DNA of 48,961 nucleotides from Niabella drilacis (GTDB taxonomy: Bacteria; Bacteroidota; Bacteroidia; Chitinophagales; Chitinophagaceae), in NCBI RefSeq assembly GCF_900101395.1, contig NZ_FMZO01000028.1, positions 1 through 48,961 on the forward strand, given 5' to 3'. A program made the position numbers and the translations under genes. This document shows, one piece after another, positions 1 through 8,723 of this stretch. Positions within the stretch are counted from its first letter, which is position 1; each line of letters opens with the position of its first letter. The notes under the pieces are model-generated. The model saw nothing but the letters and a program-made list of their open reading frames with translations. It did no database searches and was not told the origin of the DNA.

Positions 1-180
1 ATTCCCGCCTATGCCTGTATTTACATCGATGGTAAACCGGGATGCTAATTTAGCTTCGTATCCAAAGCCGGTACCACCGGGGCCCGCCTCTATCTTTGCC
101 TGGCTCCGTGTTGCAGGCTGTTGCGCACCAGCCGTTGCCAATAAAAAGCCACCTCCCATAGTCAATAAAATTTTTCTCAT
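1..180 (-). CDS. Secreted protein of unknown function, C-terminal part outside window
   Basis: Only the first 60 codons are in the window; the reading frame runs off the left edge. The translation begins MRKILLTMGGGFLLATAGAQ, a standard signal peptide with likely cleavage after Ala-Gly-Ala. It continues with a glycine-rich stretch and a segment (FTIDVNTGIGG) that alternates polar and non-polar residues as in an outer-membrane beta-barrel strand. Bacteroidota have many small barrel proteins that start this way, so an outer-membrane beta-barrel protein is possible, but 60 residues are too few to assign a family. The start ATG (178-180) fits the signal peptide. Confidence 0.6.
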   Translation of the reverse strand, partial: MRKILLTMGGGFLLATAGAQQPATRSQAKIEAGPGGTGFGYEAKLASRFTIDVNTGIGGN

Positions 181-183
181 TTG

Positions 184-350
184 TTAGAGCCTGTTTAAAT
201 TTTATTGATGGAATTTATTATGAAGCTATTTTGGAGCGAAACAAGGAAAATTTTGCAGGCATAGCAGGCCACTATGGCGAAAAATTTAACGCAGTTGCAG
301 CCCAAAACAGCCATAATAAAGCCATTGAATGAATTTTAAGCAGGCTCTTA
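184..350. repeat. 167-base imperfect palindrome (MITE/REP-like element)
   Basis: The left end reads TTAGAGCCTGTTTAAATTTT and the reverse complement of the right end reads TAAGAGCCTGCTTAAAATTC. The similarity continues through the whole arms (for example TTTATTATG near 215 and again on the other strand near 317) to a centre around GCAGGCCACTATGGC. The arms are about 80 bases, differing by scattered substitutions and small indels. No coding frame in it is convincing. It lies just upstream of the start of the partial gene at 1-180 and downstream of the amine oxidase gene. Such long palindromes are typical of non-autonomous mobile elements or folded intergenic repeats; only one copy is visible in this window. 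Confidence 0.6.
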
Positions 351-462
351 GTCTCCGTCCTGTATTGCGCGTAAAAATATCACTTCAATACAGAAGACAA
401 TGTTTTCCATTTGCCGGTGTTGCATCCAGGCCAGGTAGCGGGGCTAAGTTTTTGATACAGCT

Positions 463-1815
463 TTATCCCAATACCGCATCCGCAGCGGCTTCGCCGGTGT
501 TGATAGCGCCTTCCATAAACCCCTGCCAGTCGGCCAGGTGCTCTCCTGCAAAATGCGTATGCAGGAATTTCCGTTTTAGTTCCGGCATTAGTTTAAACCA
601 CTGACCAACGCCGTAAAGCGCATATGCTCCATACGAATAGGCATCATTACCCCAGTAATAATTTGCCTGGCTTTTCAGCAGCGGCCGCAGATCACCAAAA
701 TGAGGTTCCAGGCAACGAAACACATCGCCTGCTAAAAACGCATCAGACTGGTTGGCATTGGATGCCGCTTTATCCCCGATGCTGTAAGCGATCAGCACCC
801 CTTCTGCTGAGGGCTGATTTTTGGTAGCATGATAAAAATAATGGGGCGACTGGTCCGATACCAGGTCAAACGCTTCCTCCTTCCAGAACCGCTTTGTAAA
901 ATGCAGGGCATGTTTATTGATCCTTGCATATTGCAGTTCGTTTAATGCAGCCGATAAGGAAGGCGGCAGGCCGGGGCTCCAGCTGATCTTCTGAACCGAG
1001 GCGGTTGGTATGGCACAGATCAGCTGATCACCGGTAAATTTCTTTCCATTGGTACAAACCACTTCTACCCGGTTATTTTGAACAATATGGGAAACATGAT
1101 GATCGCAATAGATATGCTCTGCGCCGATCTGCTCCCTTAATTTATCGGCCAGTATAGCATTACCCCCTTTTATTTTGAGATCCATCTCGTTCTTTTCGCT
1201 GCTTTCCACATACTCTGCAAGAGCCGCAAAGGCTGAGACATGGCGGATGCTTTCCCCAAAATCCGTACTGTCCAGCAATTCCCGGATATCAAGATCGCGG
1301 CCGGTACAACCATTGTTCACCAGGAAGCGCCACCAATCATATTGATCCAGTTTTTGTTTATCCGTTTCCTTTAAATGCGGGTAGGCCTCCAGGATCTTTT
1401 TAAATTTCTCATTCCATGCATCGCTGTAATCCCAGGCCCCGGCTCTATGGTATTCTCCTTTGTAAACAAGGTGGGTATCCATCTGGTTGTTTTCCAGTGC
1501 CAGGCCAAACGCAGTACAAAGCTCCCGCATGCGGGTGTGCGAGTTGCCCACCCATTCGCCACCCAGCTCAACCACAAGGTCATTGCTGATCCGGTGCGAA
1601 AAAACACGCCCCCCGATCCTGTTCCGGCTTTCGATCACCACAACTGCACAGCCCTTCTTTTTTAGCCGGTATGCTGCTGCCAGGCCGGCGAACCCAGCTC
1701 CAATTACAATAACTTCCGGCTTTTTTAAAGGATAAGGATTGAACCGAGGATGGCCCGAAACAACCAGGGCTCCGGCAGACAATGCGCTCTGACGAATAAA
1801 ACGGCGGCGATCCAT
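463..1815 (-). CDS. Flavin-containing monoamine oxidase family protein, Tat-exported
   Basis: 450 residues. The N terminus DRRRFIRQSALSAGALVVSG is a twin-arginine signal, so the folded flavoprotein is probably exported to the periplasm. Residues about 34-65 form the FAD-binding Rossmann motif (VIVIGAGFAGLAAAYRL, then ESRNRIGGR). The C terminus has the second FAD signature (AGEHLADWQGFMEGAINTG). This is the amine oxidase family (PF01593), which oxidises amines to aldehydes with release of ammonia and peroxide; the substrate cannot be told. I chose the ATG at 1815 over an upstream in-frame start at 1863 because it places the Tat motif at the very N terminus. A metallophosphoesterase gene lies 69 bases upstream on the same strand; no functional link is evident. 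Confidence 0.85.
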   Translation of the reverse strand: MDRRRFIRQSALSAGALVVSGHPRFNPYPLKKPEVIVIGAGFAGLAAAYRLKKKGCAVVVIESRNRIGGRVFSHRISNDLVVELGGEWVGNSHTRMRELCTAFGLALENNQMDTHLVYKGEYHRAGAWDYSDAWNEKFKKILEAYPHLKETDKQKLDQYDWWRFLVNNGCTGRDLDIRELLDSTDFGESIRHVSAFAALAEYVESSEKNEMDLKIKGGNAILADKLREQIGAEHIYCDHHVSHIVQNNRVEVVCTNGKKFTGDQLICAIPTASVQKISWSPGLPPSLSAALNELQYARINKHALHFTKRFWKEEAFDLVSDQSPHYFYHATKNQPSAEGVLIAYSIGDKAASNANQSDAFLAGDVFRCLEPHFGDLRPLLKSQANYYWGNDAYSYGAYALYGVGQWFKLMPELKRKFLHTHFAGEHLADWQGFMEGAINTGEAAADAVLG

Positions 1816-1884
1816 GAAAATAAATTTAAGCCGTGAAGATAGCTTCACCGGCAACAGGTGCATATACCTGAATCTGGCGAGTAC

Positions 1885-2985
1885 CTATCTCCTTATAGCG
1901 GCTGTAATTGCAGCAAGGGACATTTCTTCCAGCACGGTCCTGCCCGCCCCCTGGTCGGCGGCTTTCCATTTTACCAGCCGGATCACCCCACTCTCAATCT
2001 CAATACCGGTAATATCCCCATCTGAAAAACAACAGCACCCTGTATTAAAATAGGTAGGCAGCATTCTCTTATAGTCAAATACCAGGCTATTGAACCGGTC
2101 CTGGTAGAGGTTGGTTTCCTCCTGGATCTTTTTGATCGTTTCGTTGTCGTTATCGCTTTTTGCAATATCCATCTGTCGGTATAGCCGTTCAATATGCGTC
2201 AGCGATTCAAACACCGGCTGATGCGTATGACCGGTTATCAAAAGGATATGATCCTGCTCTGCCGACCATTCGTACATGATCTCATTATGAACCGTTTTTT
2301 TATAGGCATTGTTAGAGGGCTCATTGGGGTTGATCCGCAGGTACGACTGGAGTGGTCCCCAGATCCGGGAAATAAAGAATTTTGTGAACCAGTTACCGTC
2401 ACTGTTGGCATCACCCTGGTGACCGTGCGTGCAAAAGATCCTTAATCCTTCTCCATTGATCCCGGTATTGAGGATCACGCCCTCACTGGCCTTTATTTTC
2501 CGTCCATACACCGCTTCCAGTTCCAGTCCTGCCAGGGGGTCATTTGCCCAATACAGATCATGATTGCCGATCACTTTTACAAAAGCGTTTCTTTGTACAA
2601 ATGCTTTTTCTGCTGCAAAAGCTGCTTCATTGTATTTCTTGACCCTGGAAAGCGTATTTTCCCAAAGCTCTTCGCAATCGCCGAGGTTAATAAAAAGGAA
2701 GCCGGCTTTATTATAATATTTCAGCGCCTCCAGGTAAGCCGGAGCTGCCACCGCAAAATCATCAGCGCCGTTACGGGCGCCTTTGTGCTGGTCAGAAAAT
2801 ATAATGAGCTTACCGGACTGGCTGTCGAAATCAATTACAGGCCCCAGCTTTCCGGGATTATTTAAAATATGATTGAACAGCCGGGTCAGTGCATCATAGA
2901 TCCGGGCCTTATCAGGACTGGAATCAAATTTTCTGGCAGCCCATAAAACAGGTCTTAATAAAAGAAACCGGAGCAACCGACGCAT
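1885..2985 (-). CDS. Calcineurin-like metallophosphoesterase
   Basis: 366 residues. The metallophosphoesterase signature blocks occur in order: FSDQHKG (near residue 65, metal-binding D-x-H), NLGDCEELW (near 100), KVIGNHDLYW (near 140, GNHD), FCTHGHQGD (near 190) and ITGHTHQP (near 250, GH-x-H). These form the usual dinuclear metal site (PF00149). The N terminus (MRRLLRFLLLRPVLWAARKF) is basic and hydrophobic, without a clear cleavage site, so it may be a membrane anchor. Family members hydrolyse phosphomonoesters, phosphodiesters or nucleotide-lipid pyrophosphates; the substrate here is open. It may share a transcript with the amine oxidase gene 69 bases downstream. Confidence 0.85.
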   Translation of the reverse strand: MRRLLRFLLLRPVLWAARKFDSSPDKARIYDALTRLFNHILNNPGKLGPVIDFDSQSGKLIIFSDQHKGARNGADDFAVAAPAYLEALKYYNKAGFLFINLGDCEELWENTLSRVKKYNEAAFAAEKAFVQRNAFVKVIGNHDLYWANDPLAGLELEAVYGRKIKASEGVILNTGINGEGLRIFCTHGHQGDANSDGNWFTKFFISRIWGPLQSYLRINPNEPSNNAYKKTVHNEIMYEWSAEQDHILLITGHTHQPVFESLTHIERLYRQMDIAKSDNDNETIKKIQEETNLYQDRFNSLVFDYKRMLPTYFNTGCCCFSDGDITGIEIESGVIRLVKWKAADQGAGRTVLEEMSLAAITAAIRR

Positions 2986-3060
2986 GGTCTCAAAATTATA
3001 TATTGGGGATTCGTCAATCCGATAAGGCTTCTCAAATCTTACGGGCTGGCTGGTTCCGGA

Positions 3061-3279
3061 TTACATGCCCGGGTAAACAGGGCCGTAACGGAGTTTTTTG
3101 GCACGACGATGCCCTTTTTCGGGGTAAATAATGTCATGTGCAGTTTCATAGCCCTCATTTGCGGTATCCAGCAATCGTTTCATCGCATTTCTTCTGCGCG
3201 CTTCACATACTGCACCTGTAACCGCAGACGCAGCGATTCCTAAAATCACAAATCCTATTAAACGATATGTATTCTTCAT
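3061..3279 (-). CDS. Small hypothetical membrane-anchored protein
   Basis: 72 residues. The N terminus (MKNTYRLIGFVILGIAASAV) is one transmembrane helix or uncleaved signal anchor. The rest is a short basic, alanine/arginine-rich tail (EARRRNAMKRLLDTANEGYE) likely to be helical. I do not recognise a family; YtxH-like small proteins have a comparable layout, but that is a loose resemblance. I chose the ATG at 3279 over the adjacent upstream GTG at 3282. The gene stands 75 bases upstream of the metallophosphoesterase gene on the same strand. Confidence 0.5.
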   Translation of the reverse strand: MKNTYRLIGFVILGIAASAVTGAVCEARRRNAMKRLLDTANEGYETAHDIIYPEKGHRRAKKLRYGPVYPGM

Positions 3280-3496
3280 CACTCTAAACTATTTATTCAT
3301 AACCGTAAGATATGAAATAAATGGCAAAAGTTGCTTGCTTTTTTACCCTCTGAAAACGAATGAGTGTTAGCACCGCCTTCCCATTTATCCTCCTGCAAAT
3401 CTATCTATGAACAGCACAACGGGCCATTAACCAATTGCTAATTCATGATAAATTAACACTGGTGGAAATTAATTGTTGGGCTTTTTATTAAAATTA

Positions 3497-4288
3497 TCAT
3501 TTCTTTTTATGCGAAAAAAGCCATTTTAACAGTCCGGGTTCGGCAAATGCTGCATCCCAGCTGTTATGCCCCGCTTCCGGATAAACGGTGAACCGGACGG
3601 GAACTGCTTTTGCCTTCATGGCCTCCACCATCCTGCGGGAATACTCGGGCAATACCACGTCATCTTTACCACCATGAAATACCCACCAGGCGGTGTTTTG
3701 CAGGTTTCCGGCAATGCCGGGGTCTGCACCACCACAGATAGGAACGGCTGCAGCAAAGGTACCCGGCATACGGTTCACTATTTCAAAAGTGCCCATTCCT
3801 CCCATGCTCAGTCCCATCACATATACCTGGTCTTGCTTTATCTGGTACTGCCGGTTCAGGTTGTCTACAAGCGCCATCACGAGGCGCATGCTGGGAGAGG
3901 GTTCCCCGCCTGTTACAAAATAAAAGCTTCGCCTGCCATTGGAATCTGCAACCGTTTGAACATTGCTCCAGTAGTATCTTACTGCATTCTGCGGAAACAC
4001 AACAATGGCCGGGTAATTTTTACGGTTCTCTGCTTTTAAAAACAAGGAGGCTCCGTGCAATAATTGCGCTTCGTTATCATTGCCGCTTTCTCCCCGCCCA
4101 TGCAGGAATAGTACCAGGGGATATTGCTTCTTGGGGTTGTAGTTCTCCGGCAATAATAAACGATAGGGCAGGGTATCACCATTCTGTATCAATTTAAATT
4201 TCTGAAACAGGGAGTAATCCTGGGCCTGGGTCATCCCGGTAAGAACTACTGCAACAAGCATAAGGAATATCTTTTTCATCCTGATCAT
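3497..4288 (-). CDS. Secreted alpha/beta-hydrolase esterase (prolyl oligopeptidase / LpqC-like)
   Basis: 263 residues with signal peptide MKKIFLMLVAVVLTGMTQA. Alpha/beta-hydrolase fold with an oxyanion segment near residue 62 (FLHGRGESGND), nucleophile elbow GLSMGGMG near residue 155, probable acid Asp in HGGKDDVVLPE and catalytic His in YPEAGHNSWDAAF close to the C terminus. Many relatives are carbohydrate or feruloyl esterases in Bacteroidota glycan loci. The start ATG at 4288 overlaps the stop codon of the upstream GDPD-GH16 gene by four bases (ATGA), so the two are translationally coupled; an internal Met at 4279 is an alternative start. It could remove acyl groups from the glycan attacked by its neighbour, which is inference. 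Confidence 0.8.
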   Translation of the reverse strand: MIRMKKIFLMLVAVVLTGMTQAQDYSLFQKFKLIQNGDTLPYRLLLPENYNPKKQYPLVLFLHGRGESGNDNEAQLLHGASLFLKAENRKNYPAIVVFPQNAVRYYWSNVQTVADSNGRRSFYFVTGGEPSPSMRLVMALVDNLNRQYQIKQDQVYVMGLSMGGMGTFEIVNRMPGTFAAAVPICGGADPGIAGNLQNTAWWVFHGGKDDVVLPEYSRRMVEAMKAKAVPVRFTVYPEAGHNSWDAAFAEPGLLKWLFSHKKK

Positions 4289-5823
4289 TTTTGAAACACG
4301 CGTACATAGTCTACTTCCATAATAGCTTTACTGAGCTGCTCGTCCACCCCTTTAGCACCACCCCAGTTTCCACCCATAGCAATATTCAGCAGTAAGTGAA
4401 ATTTTTGATCAAAGGGCCATTCTTCAAATCCCTTCCCGGTATTCTTAAATGAAAAGAATAACTGGTCGTCTACAAAGAAATCGACCTGGTCCTTATTCCA
4501 TTCAACAGCATACAGATGAAATGCGGTTCCTGCATCCTTTAAAAAGAAACCCTTTGTTTTTTGAGTGCCTATTACATGGTTAAACGATTTGGTATGTACA
4601 CTGCTGAACACCGTATCCGGGTTATACCCTACATTTTCCATGATATCAATTTCACCACTTGCCGGCCAGCCACCATATTTCCATTCGGTGGGGAGCATCC
4701 ATATGGCAGGCCATACGCCCCTGCCAACCGGTAGTTTAGCGCTTACTTCCACCCTGCCATATACCCAATCTCCTTTTCCCTTGGTAACCAGGCGGGCGGA
4801 GGTATAGGTATTCTGTTCCCGTTTTTCTTTGCGGGCCGTGATCATGAGCTTACCGTCTTTAACCACAGCATTGTTACTATCAGCCTTTGTATAATACTGC
4901 AGCTCCCTGTTGCCCCAGCCGTTGCCGCCTACATCATACCCCCATTTGTCTGCATCCGGCAATCCATTCTTATGAAACTCATCACTCCACACCAGCTTCC
5001 ATCCCCTCGAGGCAGGGGCGGCTTTGATCCGTTCTGCCAGAAGCTCCGGCTCGTTGGTGGTAATAAATTCAAAATCGTTGGCCAAAAGCCAATCCATTTC
5101 AGCTGCCGTATTTACCGTCCAGGCATTCAGCACCACCTGGTGTTGCCGGGCCTCCCCGATCCATTCCGGATGCTTTTGAAATACTGAATAATGATAATCG
5201 ATCCCATCCAGGCCATCAGCCTTTACTTCTGCCGGCGATTTTTCACCATTCAGGTACTGCACATGCGCCCGGGGATCCAGCTCTTTTACTTTTTTACATA
5301 TATCATAGTCAAAGCTGATATAAACCGTCATAGGTGCTGCACCCAGTTTGTGCACCAGGTCCACTACCCGCTGGGCGATCAGCTGTCCCCGCTTCTTGCT
5401 GATGACCGATGGTTTTATTTCCAGTACCAGGCGGGTCGACTGGTTGTTCTTCAATCCAGCCAGGAGATACTCCCTTAATGTGGGCAATTGCTCCCCGTTT
5501 GAAAGAGGTGTTTTGACCAGGTCCGCATAACGGGTTTCTTCAATAGACAGTTTATTATAATGCGGGTCATGATTGATGATCAGCGAATCATCTGCGGTCA
5601 TCTGTACATCAAATTCTGAGCCGGTACACTTTAGCGCTATTGCATGTTTCAGGGAAGCGATGGAATTTTCGGGGAGCTGATTTTTCTTAAAAGCGCCCCT
5701 GTGCGCCACGATTGGGCTGGCGGCAAATGTTACTTTTTTTTCTGTCTGCTGTGTTTTTGCCGATCCGCTGCAGCCACTTAAAACAAAGGCTGCCAATGCT
5801 GCCGGGAATAAAAATTGCTTCAT
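4285..5823 (-). CDS. Lipoprotein fusing glycerophosphodiester phosphodiesterase and GH16 glycosidase domains
   Basis: 512 residues. Lipoprotein signal: hydrophobic stretch then LSGC near residue 18. Residues about 40-260 are a GDPD domain with every expected active-site block: VAHRGAF, PENSI, EFDVQM (E-x-D metal ligands), NHDPHY (catalytic His) and LEIKPS. Residues about 280-512 are a GH16 beta-glucanase-type domain starting WKLVWSDEFH, with the catalytic motif GEIDIMENVG (E-x-D-x-x-E). Both domains therefore look active. GDPD releases glycerol phosphate from phosphodiesters and GH16 cleaves beta-glucans, so the natural reading is a surface or periplasmic enzyme for a phosphoglycerol-bearing glucan. 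The ATG at 5823 gives a normal lipoprotein signal; an in-frame ATG at 5847 directly abuts the upstream stop. Confidence 0.85.
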   Translation of the reverse strand: MKQFLFPAALAAFVLSGCSGSAKTQQTEKKVTFAASPIVAHRGAFKKNQLPENSIASLKHAIALKCTGSEFDVQMTADDSLIINHDPHYNKLSIEETRYADLVKTPLSNGEQLPTLREYLLAGLKNNQSTRLVLEIKPSVISKKRGQLIAQRVVDLVHKLGAAPMTVYISFDYDICKKVKELDPRAHVQYLNGEKSPAEVKADGLDGIDYHYSVFQKHPEWIGEARQHQVVLNAWTVNTAAEMDWLLANDFEFITTNEPELLAERIKAAPASRGWKLVWSDEFHKNGLPDADKWGYDVGGNGWGNRELQYYTKADSNNAVVKDGKLMITARKEKREQNTYTSARLVTKGKGDWVYGRVEVSAKLPVGRGVWPAIWMLPTEWKYGGWPASGEIDIMENVGYNPDTVFSSVHTKSFNHVIGTQKTKGFFLKDAGTAFHLYAVEWNKDQVDFFVDDQLFFSFKNTGKGFEEWPFDQKFHLLLNIAMGGNWGGAKGVDEQLSKAIMEVDYVRVFQK

Positions 5824-5847
5824 ATTTAGTAAAAGGTATGTATTCAT

Positions 5848-7122
5848 TTATTTTAGTGCCTGGTATACCAGGGCTTTAAATTTATCGGCAATTTCGCCAT
5901 GTGAAAACGGCCACTGCTGTACAAACAGCAGCGCTACGATCTCTTCTTTCGGGTCGCCCCAGTAAGAAGTGCCAAAGAACCCGCCCCAGGCAAAGCTGCC
6001 GGCAGACTGGCCCAGTTTCAGGAATCCTTTTTCGGTTGTGATCTCAAAACCCAGCCCAAATTTATTGTTGCCAAAAGGAATGTCGCCGATCTGGTTTTGG
6101 GTCATAATCTCAACCGTATGCCTGGACAACAGCCGTTTTCCGTTAAACACTCCCCTGTTAACGATCATCTGCAAAAAAGCGGCATAGTCCGCAGTAGTCG
6201 AAACCAGCCCGGCCCCTCCGGAAAAATACCCATTGTTATTTACAGGGTAATCAACCGTTATTCCCGGGAATGTCGTATCGGCCCAGGGTACGGGGGCTTT
6301 TGTTACCCGGTCCTCTGTGTACACGCCTACCAGGCGGGCGCGTTTTGCATCCGGTAAATGAAAATAAGTATCCTTCATATTCAGCGGTTCAAAGATCCGC
6401 TTGCGGAAAAATGCGTCCAGGCTCATACCGGAAACCACCTCTACCAGGCGGCCCAGTACATCGGTATTGAGCCCGTATGTGAACCGTTCACCCGGCTGGT
6501 GCACGAGCGGCAATGTTCCCAGCCTGTCTATCGCATCCGCCAGCTTCCGGGGATGGATCACAAACCCTGCGGGGATACCGGCTTTAGCATAGATCGCCTT
6601 CATGTTAGGCGAGCCGATCTGCGCATAATCCAGCCCCGAGGTATGTGTGAGCAGGTCCCGGATGGTGATCCCTCTTTTTGCGGGAACCGTGGTATAGGAG
6701 GAATCTGCAGCGTTAAACTGATCCAGCACTTTTGGATTTGCAAAAGAGGGGATGAATTTTGCAATAGGATCATCCAGCAAAAATCTTCCTTCTTCAAACA
6801 GCATCATTACCGCAACGCTGGTGATGGCCTTGGTTTGGGAAGCGATCCGGAAAATGTCATCGGTCTTTAAGGGGATGTGGTCCCGGGTATTACCAAACCC
6901 AAAGGCTTTATTATAAACGATGGTACCCTTATGCGCGATCAGCGCGGTTGCACCTTTGATCCAGTTTTTTTGAACATAGCCCTGTATAACATTGTCGATC
7001 CGTTGCAGGCGCTCCTCTGAAAACCCGTTTGCTTCCGCTTTTCCCGGAACAAAAGGGCTCAATTGAGCCACCGCAGTCAACTGCAGGAGCATGCTGATCA
7101 GTAACAAGCGAATCCGTTTCAT
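5848..7122 (-). CDS. Secreted serine hydrolase, class C beta-lactamase / penicillin-binding-like family
   Basis: 424 residues with signal peptide MKRIRLLLISMLLQLTAVAQ. The family motifs are present: S-x-x-K in RIASQTKAITS (near residue 95), the HTSGLDY segment (near 165) and Y-x-N in FTYGLNTDVLGRLVE (near 220). Near the C terminus, LGQSAGSFAWGG takes the place of the third (KTG/HxG-type) motif. PF00144 members include beta-lactamases, D-amino peptidases and esterases; in Bacteroidota operons like this one an esterase or peptidase role is more likely than antibiotic resistance. It is the first gene of a three-gene operon: its TAA is directly followed by an ATG of the GDPD-GH16 gene. Confidence 0.85.
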   Translation of the reverse strand: MKRIRLLLISMLLQLTAVAQLSPFVPGKAEANGFSEERLQRIDNVIQGYVQKNWIKGATALIAHKGTIVYNKAFGFGNTRDHIPLKTDDIFRIASQTKAITSVAVMMLFEEGRFLLDDPIAKFIPSFANPKVLDQFNAADSSYTTVPAKRGITIRDLLTHTSGLDYAQIGSPNMKAIYAKAGIPAGFVIHPRKLADAIDRLGTLPLVHQPGERFTYGLNTDVLGRLVEVVSGMSLDAFFRKRIFEPLNMKDTYFHLPDAKRARLVGVYTEDRVTKAPVPWADTTFPGITVDYPVNNNGYFSGGAGLVSTTADYAAFLQMIVNRGVFNGKRLLSRHTVEIMTQNQIGDIPFGNNKFGLGFEITTEKGFLKLGQSAGSFAWGGFFGTSYWGDPKEEIVALLFVQQWPFSHGEIADKFKALVYQALK

Positions 7123-7146
7123 TCGTAAATTTTGGCTTCTAAGCTA

Positions 7147-7154
7147 CAAAAATA
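7147..7154 (-). promoter_or_regulatory. Candidate -7 box (TATTTTTG) for serine hydrolase operon
   Basis: Read on the minus strand, the bases are TATTTTTG, matching the Bacteroidota -7 consensus TAnnTTTG, 25 bases before the ATG at 7122. A TTG lies 22 bases further upstream, slightly beyond the usual -33 spacing. Sequence match only. Confidence 0.35.
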
Positions 7155-7217
7155 TAAGGAAACCCCAACCGGCAGGCAATAAAAGTACAGGGTAAAAGGG
7201 GGTATATCAGGTTAACG

Positions 7218-7244
7218 GAAAAAATCCAGGCATCAGCATGCCTG
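7218..7244 (-). terminator. Rho-independent terminator of the PSCyt/DUF1501 operon
   Basis: On the minus strand a perfect 7-base-pair hairpin (CAGGCAT, loop GCTG, ATGCCTG) is followed within two bases by a run of six T. It lies about 70 bases past the stop codon at 7311, where the four-gene operon ends, and before the serine hydrolase promoter. Confidence 0.65.
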
Positions 7245-7310
7245 CATCTGTACCCGGTGCAAAAATAAATAGTGGGTATTCAAATAAGAAGCGGGCAACC
7301 GGGCTGCTTT

Positions 7311-8720
7311 TTATTTTTTCTGCTGATCTGCAGTTACCAGGGTCGTATCCGTAACAAGGGTTGGAACGGTGTAACCACCGGAGTCCAATATGGTTTTTGG
7401 AAAGGCCTGCTTCAATTGTGCCCAGGCGTTTTTGTTCACATCCGTTTTATAAAGATAAACGGCCCGTAATGCCGGTAATGTTTTCAACTGCACAAGTCCT
7501 TTTTCCGTAACCTTTGTTCCTACCAGGTTCAGCACCTGCAAGTGCTTCAACGATTTCAGGTGCTGTAAACCGGCATCGGTTATTGCCGTACCGCTGAGGT
7601 AAAGTCTTGTAAGCCCCTCCAGTTTTGCAATTGCGGCCAGACCAGCGTCATCGATATTGCTGCCATCCAGCTTGAGCCATACCAGCTGTTTTTCCAGGGG
7701 GTCCAGCAATTTTACCAGCTCGCGCGCCTGGCTGCCGGCGGTAACAAAGCTCACCGACAAATAATTCTTTTCATTTGAAACGGGTACGACCATTATACCG
7801 GCATCTGTCAGCTTTTTTACAGCGTCTCCGCCCGCAGCGCTTATCTCCGCATCCGGCACATCCGTGTTTTTCGCCGCGCCGCTACCGCCGCTGCCCGACT
7901 GCAGTGCTGCCAGTACGGGTTTGATCTTATCGGTTTGCGGCAATTCCTTTACTTTTTTTGTAAAACTGTTGCCCGTGCTTACCCACCAGCTCAGGATCGC
8001 CACTTCGTTGGGTGTAAGCTGGGGTTTTTCTTTAGGCGGCATATGGTCATCATCATTCAGCGGCAGCAGTAACCGTTTGATCAGTTCGCTTTCATCCGGT
8101 TTACCGCTTATAATCGCTTTTCCGTCTTTTCCGCCCTTAAGGATATAGTTTTCCTCATCCAGGCGCAGTTTCCCTTTTTGCTTGCTGCTGCCATGACAGC
8201 TGTAGCATTTCCGTTTCAGGAGCGGTTGTACCACATCGGCGTATAAGACCGCCTCCTGTATATTGGGGATCGGTTTAGCGGCTTCTGCTGCAGGATCTCC
8301 TTCTATGCCCTCGGTCAGGTAACCGGCACCATGCGTTAAAGAGCCTCCCAGGTGGCCGGTAACCGTAATGAGTGCAATAATGGTCACAGCCGAAAAGCCG
8401 GCATATCCTGAAGCCAGCGACAACCGGTTCAACAGGTAAAAGATCAGGGAAACAACCGCAGTGGCAATTCCCAGCCACTGGTGCTGTGTTACCAGGTCGC
8501 CGTCATAATCGCCGCTGAGGGAAAGCAGGTATCCCGTAATACAGGAGACTATCGCGGCCATGGCACCCCAGAACAGCAATACCGGAATGGAGGGCTTCAG
8601 CAAAGGAAAACGCTTTGCAAACAGCTGCAACAAACAGGCAGCCAGCAACACACCAATAGGCAGGTGTACCAGTACCGGGTGAAATCTTCCTATAAAATCC
8701 ACAAATGCAAGTATCATCAT
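7311..8720 (-). CDS. DUF2231 membrane domain - c-type cytochrome (PSCyt1) - leucine-rich repeat protein
   Basis: 469 residues. Residues 1-150 hold four transmembrane helices beginning FIGRFHPVLVHLPIGVLLAA, the DUF2231 signature. A Planctomycete-type cytochrome domain follows, with haem motif RKCYSCHG near residue 170 and a DDDHMPP segment near 220 that often supplies the distal Met ligand. The C-terminal 150 residues carry leucine-rich repeats (LTRLYLSGTAITDAGLQHL and similar). The haem must face the periplasm, which suggests electron transfer at the inner membrane. It is the last gene of a four-gene operon; only three bases separate it from the isomerase-like gene upstream. Confidence 0.85.
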   Translation of the reverse strand: MMILAFVDFIGRFHPVLVHLPIGVLLAACLLQLFAKRFPLLKPSIPVLLFWGAMAAIVSCITGYLLSLSGDYDGDLVTQHQWLGIATAVVSLIFYLLNRLSLASGYAGFSAVTIIALITVTGHLGGSLTHGAGYLTEGIEGDPAAEAAKPIPNIQEAVLYADVVQPLLKRKCYSCHGSSKQKGKLRLDEENYILKGGKDGKAIISGKPDESELIKRLLLPLNDDDHMPPKEKPQLTPNEVAILSWWVSTGNSFTKKVKELPQTDKIKPVLAALQSGSGGSGAAKNTDVPDAEISAAGGDAVKKLTDAGIMVVPVSNEKNYLSVSFVTAGSQARELVKLLDPLEKQLVWLKLDGSNIDDAGLAAIAKLEGLTRLYLSGTAITDAGLQHLKSLKHLQVLNLVGTKVTEKGLVQLKTLPALRAVYLYKTDVNKNAWAQLKQAFPKTILDSGGYTVPTLVTDTTLVTADQQKK

Positions 8721-8723
8721 AAA

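Noticed and set aside
5848-7122. Antibiotic-resistance beta-lactamase
   Set aside because: Class C fold motifs are shared with many esterases and peptidases, and the operon context is carbohydrate-related.
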